Positions 55,678 to 64,000 of a stretch of 64,000 nucleotides of DNA are shown piece after piece (positions within the stretch are counted from its first letter, which is position 1; each line of letters begins with the position of its first letter). Position numbers and translations under genes: made by a program. Source of the stretch: Undaria pinnatifida (lineage: Eukaryota; Sar; Phaeophyceae; Laminariales; Alariaceae); contig JABAKD010000016.1 in assembly GCA_012845835.1 (NCBI GenBank), positions 6,541,919 through 6,605,918 of the forward strand. The letters are read 5' to 3'. The notes under the pieces are model-generated. The model was given only the letters and a program-made list of their open reading frames with translations. It did no database searches and was not told the origin of the DNA.

Positions 55678-57279
55678 ATGATATTGTGTCACTCGGCGTG
55701 GCCGGGAGGAAGCCGATCTCCCCACCCGGCGGAGCTGGCTAGAGGGATATCCATGGACGGACATGAGGGAAGGTGGGGGGCGGTGAGAGGTGCCCTGCAG
55801 TTCGCCACCCGCGTTCAGCGGCACATCTCCGGGCTGGAGTCAGACAGCTACGTGACGACTGGGATTTACGGTACGTTCGAGCTCATGTTACATGCACACG
55901 GAAGGAGCTCAACCTCCTCGTTCTTGCTATGCTCCCTATTTTGCGATGCGCTGGACCTGCCTCAAGGGGCATACCTCAATTTTCCCCGACCGAGGGAATG
56001 GGAAACGGCGGCAGGTCGATACCGTACGCTGTTCGCTGCGTATGCCATCCAACCACAGGATATCTTACTCCGACTCCAAAATCAGATAATCTACATCGCA
56101 CCTCACGTCCAACAATATCTAGTAGGCCTCGACCCCAAATGCGAAGAGCTACTAACGAGGTGGACCCTCGGGGTCCGAAGCGCGTTGGAAGCGGGTGATG
56201 CCCTTCCTTCCTTCTCAACAGCGATGGCAGCGACGCCGGAGAAAACGGACCGAACGCTGGAGAACGACCCTTCTCACACGGGACCAACTGAACAAGAAGG
56301 CACTGCTAGGAGTGCAGCAGAGAGGCGTCATGCCGCGGGAAGCAGGGGTGCATCTCCCTGCGCCTACTGCGGGCGGGCACTAGAGGAGCCTACTGGGGAT
56401 TCGGCGGTGGACTCTCTATGGGCACTTATTCCTTGTCCCCACGGAGAGCAAGTACATGCCCGCTGCATGCTAGACCGTGCGGAACGCCTCGCGAGTGGGC
56501 ATGCAGACCCACAACCATGCGTCGCGTGTCGTTCGGAATGGCCGGCAAGAAATCGGCCTCTTCATCCGGCTGAGCGGGCTGAGGACTTTCCAAGGCCACG
56601 CCCGGGGGAAAGGTGGCCGGCAGTAGCGGGAGCCCAGCAGTTCGCCGAACTCTTGGAGGAGGACGGCCCCCGGTTGGACCCAGCTAGTTACGTCACGACT
56701 GGTTCCCACGACACTTTTGAGGAAATGGTGAGGACCCATGGGAGTAGCCCAACCTCCTCGTTCCTGTTGTGCTCCCTGTTCGGCGATGCTCTTGGCCTGC
56801 CCCAAGGCGCCTACCTTGACTTCCACCGACCGAGGGAATGGAGAGCGGCGGCCGGTCACTACCGTGAGATCTTCGCCGCGTACGGCATCTGCCCGCAGGA
56901 TACTGTACTCCGACTCCCGAACCGAAGGATCTACATCCTGCCTCATGTCCAAGAGTTCTTGGCGGGCCTCGACTCGACGTGGGAGGACCGCCTAACGAGG
57001 TGGACCCTCGGGGTGCGAAATGCGTTAGAAGAGGGGAAGGCGCTTCCTCCGTTCCCGACGGCAGCGTGGACCGTCGGGTCCCAAAACGGGTTTGAGGCAG
57101 GGTACGAGCTGCCTCCCTCCCCGACGGCAGCGGACGTAACATCGGAAGGAACAGACCCGGTGCTGGAGAGTGACTCATCAGCAGTGGGAGTAACACAACC
57201 GGAAGGAGCAGCCCCGGCGTCTGAAGGTGACTCGAGGGTAAGGGGGCAGGCGGAGCGGGAGGCGCCGCTTCTTATGTAA
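55678..57279 (+). CDS. Retroelement ORF1: duplicated unknown domain with RING-like finger
   Basis: 533 codons. Two copies of a domain of about 150 residues (about 22-180 and 305-460), roughly 60% identical by eye, share SYVTTG, TSSFLLCSLF, LPQGAYL, RPREW, IYIxPHVQ and TRWTLGVR. Between them is a cysteine/histidine cluster (CAYC, then CPHGEQVHARC, then CVAC) that looks like a RING-H2 variant. Acidic, Ser/Pro-rich linkers follow each domain. The first ATG is not the original start, because residues 3-20 match the end of the RING region plus the following linker of the second module. The stop TAA (57277) is three bases before the ORF2 frame opens. Domain A is not recognised. A nucleic-acid-binding or particle-forming role would be a guess. 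Confidence 0.7.
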   Translation: MILCHSAWPGGSRSPHPAELARGISMDGHEGRWGAVRGALQFATRVQRHISGLESDSYVTTGIYGTFELMLHAHGRSSTSSFLLCSLFCDALDLPQGAYLNFPRPREWETAAGRYRTLFAAYAIQPQDILLRLQNQIIYIAPHVQQYLVGLDPKCEELLTRWTLGVRSALEAGDALPSFSTAMAATPEKTDRTLENDPSHTGPTEQEGTARSAAERRHAAGSRGASPCAYCGRALEEPTGDSAVDSLWALIPCPHGEQVHARCMLDRAERLASGHADPQPCVACRSEWPARNRPLHPAERAEDFPRPRPGERWPAVAGAQQFAELLEEDGPRLDPASYVTTGSHDTFEEMVRTHGSSPTSSFLLCSLFGDALGLPQGAYLDFHRPREWRAAAGHYREIFAAYGICPQDTVLRLPNRRIYILPHVQEFLAGLDSTWEDRLTRWTLGVRNALEEGKALPPFPTAAWTVGSQNGFEAGYELPPSPTAADVTSEGTDPVLESDSSAVGVTQPEGAAPASEGDSRVRGQAEREAPLLM

Positions 57280-57296
57280 CCGTGGAGAACACCCTC

Positions 57297-60200
57297 ATGG
57301 CCGAACAAGGGGATGTCACGGTGGCGGGACCCTTGCCCCCCCCCCTGAGTCAGCCCAGCGCCACCCCAGCGGCGGTGAGGGGCACGGTGGAAGGAACGGG
57401 CCCGGCACGGGAGAGCGACCCTTCAGCAGCGGGCGTGGCACCACCGGAAGGTGCAACTCTAGCGTCAGAAGGTGACCCGGGCGGGAGGGAGCAGACGGAT
57501 CCAGGAGGTGCTGTACCTGTTACCACGGGAAACTCCCGAACTGCCGAAAACAGGGAGGCGATGGCGCCGGGACACTCGCGCGCGCCCCCAACACAGCCCA
57601 GCGTCACCCCAGCAACATCGAGAGCGACTGCGTCTATTTTCACTGGTGCCGTGGAGGGTGGGAGAAGCACAAGAGGCAGACGAGGTCGACCGCGCGGGTC
57701 CGGAAGAGGAACACGAGCGACGATAACTGGGAGAGGAGGCACCACGAACCGGGGGCGAATCCCTCGACATGGAAGCGGCGAGGTTCCCTCGGCCCCTGCC
57801 GAAGGAAGGGTTTGCGGTGGAGAGAGAGAAGGCGGGGACAGAGAGGGAGGAGGGTCAGCACCAGGGATCGTAACGCATCTTCGCGCTTTCATTGCAGACG
57901 ACCACAGCGGTACGAGCTGCGGGGGCTGTAGATCAACGATTGCTCGGGGACACCGAGTGGTGGGGTTGCCCTGTGGACGTCAACATGCAATGCATGCGCG
58001 GTGCATGGTGAATGCGGTCAGACGAGGCGGGGCGCAGGCGTCGTTTCTCTGCGGAGCAAGGGGATGCACAGTCCGCCATGGAAGACGGGAAGCAATAGAA
58101 GCGGCAGTTCAGGCCGACCCTGGACTACGCGTGACGGCAGCGGGACTCGGGGGGAGATCTGACGATGGCGAGGAAGAGCGCCGGGATGGCCTCTGCTATC
58201 CCTGGGACCAAAACACATTGGGAATTGCGGGACCGCTCGATGATGTCCCCCTTGAGGACCTCCAACAACGCTTCGCCACTGTTGTCAAAGTGCAGCCAAG
58301 GCTGGCTACTGCCCACGCCAAGCTTATCACCCATGTGCTTGGCCTCCTCAATCACGCCTTGGGAGAGCATCGTCAATCCACACAATCGGAGACGCCGCAA
58401 TCACTGCTGAGGTCAATCAAGTTGTGGTACATCCTCCCAGCTCTACTACACTCGCAGGATGGCCGAATGAAACGGCGTGAGAGGTTTGCGTCTGCCGAAC
58501 GCGGTGACCTCACCTTCTTGCTCCCGTGGTTAATGGAGTACACCCGTCGAACATCTTCGAGGCAAATCGGCCAAGCCCGCGAAGAGACGGACGCTGATAT
58601 GTTTAAGAGGGCATCATCAGCATGCCGCCATCGAGGGGGGGTGACTGTGGCAGCGCGCAGCCTCCTCGCGGAACCGCGCGCGCCGGGGAACGAGGAAACG
58701 TGGGAGCGCGTAAAAGCAAAGTTCCCGGAGGAGAACCAGGCTTGCGTTCCCGAAGCTGCAGCGGCAGCGGTGGCAACAAGTTCCACCGACCAGGAGGAAG
58801 GTAGTATACCCAACTGGCGCCCGGAGGAAGAGTTCGACCCACAGGTGGCCCTCGAGATCATCAATTCTCGCAACGCCTTATCAGGCGCGGGAAGCGACGG
58901 TCTGCGATTCTCGCACTTGCAGTCAATAATCAGGACTGGGTTTGGGCGCGAAAAATTCGGAGCTGGCATTGAAGCCTTCTGGAGAAGAATTATCGATGAT
59001 CCAAACGCCTTCCCGCCTGAATTCTGGCAGCTCTTCTTGCAATCCAACCTCATTGCCCTGGGTGAAAAATGCCGCCCCGTGTGCGTGGGGATGACGTGGA
59101 GGCGGCTTATTGCGGCCGGAACCATGCGGCAGTGGCGACCACGGCTGGAGGAGGCCAACCTCGAAGCGAGACAGTTTGGAGTCGGAGTACGAGTGGGGGT
59201 GGGACAGGTAGCGCTACGCGCAAGAATACATCACGAGGCAAAAAACTGGCTAATCCTCACCGATTGCTCCAACGCATTCAACACAGTGAAGCGGACTGCT
59301 ATGCTAGCAGAGGCAGCCACTTGCGTGCCGGTGCTTACACCGTTCGTGGCAAAATGTTACGGCGAGATGTCTGCGCCCGTGTTTTTTCAGATGGAATCGG
59401 GAGAAAGGCGGAAGATCGGCTGCTCCAGCGGGGTACAACAAGGTGATGCCATGGGGCCGGCGTTGTTCTGCCTGCCGCCCCTGCCGGTGCTGAAGCGGGC
59501 TAGGGCGGAGCGCGAACCAAGAGATGTAGAGGCATTCGCCTGCCTAGATGATATTAGCATCGGAATGATGGAAATCACACCCGATACTGTGGAAGTGGTA
59601 CCCTTTCTCCAGCAAGAGCTGTCCAACATCAGAATTGCGATCAACCCGAGCAAAACGGCTGCCCTGCTCCCAAAGGGGCACGTACCTACGCCGGAACAAA
59701 TCGCCCTTCCTGAAGGCATTGGCGTCAGCATCGCCGAACGTGGTGGGGTTAAGGTGGTGGGGGTGCCCATCGGCACAGATGAGTACGTGAGGGAGAGCGC
59801 AATGGAGATAGTCCGAAACGGGGGAGCGGAGCAACTCGCGCGGATGTTGTCGCGCATGCCGGACAAGCAATCAGCCAACCTGATTGCCACCGGCTCTATG
59901 GTTCAACGGACCTCCTACCTTGAACGCGTGATAGACCCAGAACTATCGCTGGCTGCATGCAAAAAAGCAGATGGCAACGCCTTGTGGATGCTGGAGAAAC
60001 TGCTCGATCTCCCAGGGACAGCAGAAGAATCGTCGTTCTTCGCGGACGGGTGCCCGACAAACATGTTGACCCTGCAACCCCATCAACAGGCGCAGGCGAG
60101 CCTGTCCACGGGGGCCGGAGGGTTTGGGCTGTCGTCGGCTGAAGCCCGGAGGATGCCAGCATCCGTTGGGAGCTTGGTGGCGACGGTGCCAGAGGTGCTT

Positions 60201-60374
60201 GCTGATCTATCCGGTGCAATAAGGAACAAAGTCCGGAGGGAGATGCCCGATTCTGACCTCGTGCGGCGCATCTGGAACAGCGTCAGGGACCTGCGCGATG
60301 TGCATGGGATTTCAGAGGAGGCCATGACGAACATCGTGCCGGAAAGCTGGCGAGACAGAGCATTCCGAGCATGA
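57297..60374 (+). CDS. Retroelement ORF2: RING-H2-like finger plus reverse transcriptase
   Basis: The frame is open from 57282 (GTG); the first ATG is 57297. Residue numbers count from 57282. About 1-200 is a Pro/Gly/Arg-rich linker whose early part repeats the ORF1 linker. 213-262 is a finger C-x2-C-x14-C-x3-H-x2-H-x2-C-x15-C-x4-C. The reverse transcriptase spans roughly 520-830: GAGSDGLRFSHLQ, block A LTDCSNAF (about 661), block B SGVQQGDAMGPALF (about 717), block C CLDDISIG (about 754, LDD instead of YADD) and NPSKTAALLPKG. Catalytic aspartates are present. The frame continues past the TGA at 60372 with no shift, so the natural protein was longer. A different subclass from the LINE fragments at 23-24 and 46 kb. 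Confidence 0.85.
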   Translation: MAEQGDVTVAGPLPPPLSQPSATPAAVRGTVEGTGPARESDPSAAGVAPPEGATLASEGDPGGREQTDPGGAVPVTTGNSRTAENREAMAPGHSRAPPTQPSVTPATSRATASIFTGAVEGGRSTRGRRGRPRGSGRGTRATITGRGGTTNRGRIPRHGSGEVPSAPAEGRVCGGEREGGDREGGGSAPGIVTHLRAFIADDHSGTSCGGCRSTIARGHRVVGLPCGRQHAMHARCMVNAVRRGGAQASFLCGARGCTVRHGRREAIEAAVQADPGLRVTAAGLGGRSDDGEEERRDGLCYPWDQNTLGIAGPLDDVPLEDLQQRFATVVKVQPRLATAHAKLITHVLGLLNHALGEHRQSTQSETPQSLLRSIKLWYILPALLHSQDGRMKRRERFASAERGDLTFLLPWLMEYTRRTSSRQIGQAREETDADMFKRASSACRHRGGVTVAARSLLAEPRAPGNEETWERVKAKFPEENQACVPEAAAAAVATSSTDQEEGSIPNWRPEEEFDPQVALEIINSRNALSGAGSDGLRFSHLQSIIRTGFGREKFGAGIEAFWRRIIDDPNAFPPEFWQLFLQSNLIALGEKCRPVCVGMTWRRLIAAGTMRQWRPRLEEANLEARQFGVGVRVGVGQVALRARIHHEAKNWLILTDCSNAFNTVKRTAMLAEAATCVPVLTPFVAKCYGEMSAPVFFQMESGERRKIGCSSGVQQGDAMGPALFCLPPLPVLKRARAEREPRDVEAFACLDDISIGMMEITPDTVEVVPFLQQELSNIRIAINPSKTAALLPKGHVPTPEQIALPEGIGVSIAERGGVKVVGVPIGTDEYVRESAMEIVRNGGAEQLARMLSRMPDKQSANLIATGSMVQRTSYLERVIDPELSLAACKKADGNALWMLEKLLDLPGTAEESSFFADGCPTNMLTLQPHQQAQASLSTGAGGFGLSSAEARRMPASVGSLVATVPEVLADLSGAIRNKVRREMPDSDLVRRIWNSVRDLRDVHGISEEAMTNIVPESWRDRAFRA

Positions 60375-60851
60375 GAGCATGATGTCTCAGGACAATCAAT
60401 TGCAGACGTGTTGCCTGCACACGACGCCGAAACTATCAGCTCCAGCGAAGCGCAGCATAGACTGGGTAAACTGGTAAACCGAGTACGTTATGACAGGTAC
60501 GTCTCTTCGCTGGACCAGCTCCCCGAGCCGAGGCCCCAGCGAGACACAAGCGAATCTCAAGGCGAGAAGGAGACACGAGATTTGGCCAGGGCCCGGCAAC
60601 GGAGTCAATCGGGATCAGGGGCTACCGCCTTCCTAAGAGCGAGGCCTGTAGACTCAGCTAGAACCATACCTGCATCAGAGTTCGTGACTGCGGGGCAGAG
60701 ATTTCTGGGGATAGAGGAATTCCTGGCGGCGAGATGCCCATGCTGCGGTGAAGCGGAGGCTAATACGCGGCATGCACGACTGTGTCACCGATCGGGCGCG
60801 CAAGTGAACCAGCACCAACCTCTTGTGCACGCGCTCTCCCGCACCCTTTAG
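60375..60851 (+). pseudogene. Continuation of ORF2: CCHC zinc finger region
   Basis: Same frame as ORF2 after one TGA. About 110 residues of basic/polar sequence are followed by a finger CPCCGEAEANTRHARLC (C-x2-C-x8-H-x4-C), placed between RT and endonuclease as in restriction-like-endonuclease retroelements. Ends at TAG 60849. Confidence 0.7.
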
Positions 60852-61435
60852 AGCATGTCCATCCGCCACCAGGTGGAAAGCGGAGCCCCGTTCCACGCAG
60901 ACAGGGATTTGCGAATGGACAACGTGATTGAGGCAGGTGGACTAAGAGATGCTACGGCACCGGAGTATCGCGACAAGTCGATACTCCTCGACGTGACGTA
61001 TGCGGACCCACAAGCAAGGGTTCACATGCGGGCAGGAAGCGCGGATCGAAACGGATCAGCGGCTTCCACTTCCGAGGCGCGCAAGCGCAACCACTACGCT
61101 CATCCGGGACAGGTGTCCTTCGACGAACGCAGCTACAACTCGCCACCCTCGCGGTGGAAAGCTTTGGGCGCCTCGGTAAAGAAGGCAGCGACCTGATAGA
61201 TCAGGTGGCGGCAAGCATCGTTGGAGGGACGGACGCATTGTCCCTAGCGCGGAAAGGCGTGTGCAAGGAGCGACTATTCCAAATCATTTCTGTGACCACT
61301 CAGGTCGCGATTACGCGCAGAGTTCATCGATATAGACTATCTCTGAGGGATCGTCAGGCCGCGAGGGGAAGGGAGGAAGAATCGGGAGGACAACGGCCAC
61401 TGGCCTGTGGTGGCAATGTTGATGAGGATTAAGGC
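60852..61435 (+). pseudogene. Continuation of ORF2: putative restriction-like endonuclease
   Basis: After TAG 60849 the same frame reads RMDNVIEAGG, then DKSILLDVTYADP, then ARKRNHYAHPG. A shift near 61135 moves to the frame with LATLAVESFGRLG, KERLFQIISVTTQ and RRVHRY. The pair R-x-D with a distant LLDVTYADP fits the PD-(D/E)xK core of R2-like endonucleases (inference from spacing and position). Stop at 61430. Confidence 0.6.
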
Positions 61436-61647
61436 AGACTTTCAGCTAGAACATACCAGTATACAGGAAAAAATGGAAATAGTAGATAAATGGAGAAGAT
61501 GTGGGGAAAGGAAGTGGGCAAATGGTTGGCGGAAGATGCCACTGCATGATGGTGCGATCATTCGACTTCATTTAGGTACTACTGCTGCTTTATGGAAGAA
61601 TATTCGATTTACATCGGAAAGGCATCTACGCTATATTGTCGGAGGGC

Positions 61648-62010
<363 letters not shown>

Positions 62011-62094
62011 ATACAGCTCACGCGCCCTCTATGCAACTCGCTGAACTCCTTTTTTTGGGCTTCGCGCTTGTGGAGCAATCAAATCCACCCAAAG

Positions 62095-62245
62095 TAAAAA
62101 TACCAACACTTACCATTATAGTGGACCAAAAATACGAACCTCCAAATAAAAACTCATCTATATTGTATATTACTAAGTACCAACAACGCAGCTTGCAAAG
62201 ATGAGTATTGACCTAAAATTCGTCGAACTCACGGCTGACGTCCTT
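62095..62245 (-). repeat. Dispersed LTA-core repeat, long copy (minus)
   Basis: Reverse complement of 24857-25015. On the minus strand it reads CAAGGACGTCAGCCGTGAGT; on the plus strand it contains the ATG-initiated reading [17 protein letters not shown]. Confidence 0.6.
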
Positions 62246-62316
62246 GAAATTTGTTTATAAAATGTCTTTCTGGTCAATAAAAACCCGACGTGCTCTGTCC
62301 CGTCATATATTGCATC

Positions 62317-63337
62317 ACGCGTATAGCAAGCCCCTACATATATGCGTAATACGCACGAACGATCGGAATATCACACACACACGCTTGGCAAAAAAAAATT
62401 GCAAAGATGAGTTTCGACCAAATCTTCGATCTCACAGCTGGAGTGTATTTTTATATTATATGTGACCTAAGCCTCTTGAAAATCCTCCCCCCCCCCCCCC
62501 CCCCCGCTTTTTTTTTCTTTTCCCGCTCCCTCTTGCTCAAACTCCCCACCTAACATGGAAATCTGCCAGACAGAGTAATAAACACTTCCAAGCACTTGAT
62601 ATCACCTCATTATCTTTCTAGAGCCATCAATGCCGCTGCTGCAATTCACCCCCCCACCCCCCCCCCCTCAAACGCCCCCTCCTTCCCCACCACCCGCACC
62701 ATCGCCTAGACCTAGCACCACGCGTATAGCAAACCCCTACATCTATGCGACCTAAAGATGTTGTTTACAAAACCCTTTCGCCCCCTCTCCCACCCCTCCC
62801 CCTCCCCCCCCCCCCCCCCCCCGCCCCCCCCTTCCCCTCGAACGCTCCACCCTCTCCTCACTGGTTGTACGACTTACAGGATATACATGATAAACTGGTG
62901 CATTCTTTCCAAAACCGTCAGATTTATTCCCTTGAAGGATTTATGGTTTCCACGCACATATTGAGCTGCCCCGCCCGTCCCGACCCCCCCCCCCAAGCTC
63001 CCTCTTGATCAAACCCAGGCCCCCACGTCCTTCAAAGCTCGGCCCTCCCCTCACCGGTTACACGACTTACAGGATTCACTTGATAAATTGATACATTTCC
63101 TTCCACAGCTGTCAGATTTTTTCCCCCTCAGAAACGGGTTTTATAGTTTCCGCGCACAGACTGACTAACATCACCCTGTTGACCCTGATAGCTACACGGC
63201 AGTTGCAAGGGGTGTCGCCGACCTATATCCTTAATGAGGACACACAGCCCGTAATACGCGCGAGCGGAGTATCACACACAGCTTGCAAAGATGAGTTTCG
63301 ACGAAATCTTCGATCTCACAGCTGGAGTGTATCTTTA
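62317..63337 (-). repeat. Right arm of the large inverted repeat
   Basis: Inverted partner of 53468-54215, with LTA-core copies at 62355-62440 and 63262-63335 and an additional segment of about 270 bp (62755-63030). Poly-C runs correspond to the poly-G runs of the left arm. Confidence 0.7.
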
Positions 63338-63404
63338 ATTTTATACCTGGTAGTATTGTAGGGATGCAAGATGCGAGGGTCCATGGTCGTTGGGAGGACT
63401 ACGG

Positions 63405-63861
63405 CCATGTGTTAAGGTATTAATGGGGTATTAGCCCGTTTGACCACTTGCAAAAGGTTAACCAATAGCTTACCCAAACTAAGCCTTATAACACATGCGT
63501 GATGTGACTACACCTCCCCGGCTAGTGAGGGGGCAAAATGCAATGTAACCGGTAAAGAAAGTTGTTTGGGAAAAAAATCGCAAAAAGCAACCGTACCCAT
63601 TATATTTTGTAAAAAATATTTCAAGGACGTCAGCCGTGAGTTCGACGAGTTTCAGGTCAATACTCATCTTTGCAAGCTGCGTTGTTGGTACTTCATTGTT
63701 GCGACTCCGATGCGATTTAATTGGATTAATCAGCTGCGATTCACCGTCAGCCGCCACCGTCCGTCGTCGCAGTGTTATATGGCTTTGTTTGGGTAAGCTA
63801 TTGGTTAACCTTTTGCAAGTGGTCAAACGGACTAATCCCCCATTAATACCTTAACACATGG
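63405..63861. mobile_element. 457-bp foldback element with inverted ends of about 90 bp
   Basis: The left CCATGTGTTAAGGTATTAAT through GGTTAACCAATAGCTTACCC is repeated inverted at 63775-63861. An LTA-core copy (63620-63695) lies inside. No clear target duplication was identified. Confidence 0.65.
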
Positions 63862-63888
63862 CGTCGTCGGCAGGGAAGAAAGAAAAAA

Positions 63889-64000
63889 ATGGAAAGAACC
63901 ACCCCAAAACCCGACGAAGACTCTCAGGACACTACGACCAACCCAAAGACCAAAGCTCAAACCTCATCACTCCAAAAAATGAAGAACTATCGAGGACCGG
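63889..64000 (+). CDS. Possible start of an ORF running off the window
   Basis: An ATG followed by 36 polar codons (KPDEDSQDTTTNPKTK) stays open to the window end. A second frame from 63858 is open too, so coding is unproven. It could be the start of a retroelement or host gene. Confidence 0.2.
   Translation, partial: MERTTPKPDEDSQDTTTNPKTKAQTSSLQKMKNYRGP

Overview
The window is nuclear DNA of a eukaryote with long introns, most likely a stramenopile alga and probably a brown alga. This is an inference from four things: spliced genes on alternating strands with short divergent promoters, GT-AG introns often of several kilobases, introns packed with transposon debris, and the types of non-LTR retroelement present. 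No organelle, bacterial or viral gene block was seen. Species assignment needs a database search.

Four cellular genes can be read exon by exon. (1) Minus strand, 4879 down to 993 and off the left edge: a USP/UBP-family ubiquitin hydrolase with an N-terminal membrane anchor (four exons visible, His box outside the window). (2) Plus strand, 5279 to at least 16910: an RluA-type pseudouridine synthase (six exons, last exon not found). (3) Minus strand, 33789 down to 19538: the 26S proteasome ATPase Rpt5, complete in 11 exons. (4) Plus strand, 34155 to 49222: the beta subunit of protein geranylgeranyltransferase type I, complete in nine exons. Genes 1/2 and 3/4 are head-to-head pairs separated by about 400 and 365 bp, so each pair probably shares a bidirectional promoter. 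Genes 2 and 3 converge tail to tail.

Almost everything else is mobile or repetitive DNA, much of it inside introns. It includes two hAT-like elements with terminal GGGTC pentamer arrays (9.9-11.2 kb, 38.2-39.5 kb), a 2-kb near-palindrome (39955-41946), a MULE-like element with a 9-bp target duplication (21340-22451), several MITEs, a tRNA-headed SINE family, fragments of an ordinary LINE on both strands (22.9-24.4 kb, 46.2-46.9 kb), and many minisatellites.

The right end (55.6-62.0 kb) is a large 5'-truncated non-LTR retroelement with unusual architecture: duplicated unknown domains, RING-H2-like zinc fingers, a reverse transcriptase, a CCHC finger and a putative restriction-like endonuclease, ending in a roughly 360-bp AAT tail. 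It lies between two inverted repeat arms (53.5-54.2 and 62.3-63.3 kb). This element is the best candidate for something not well described.
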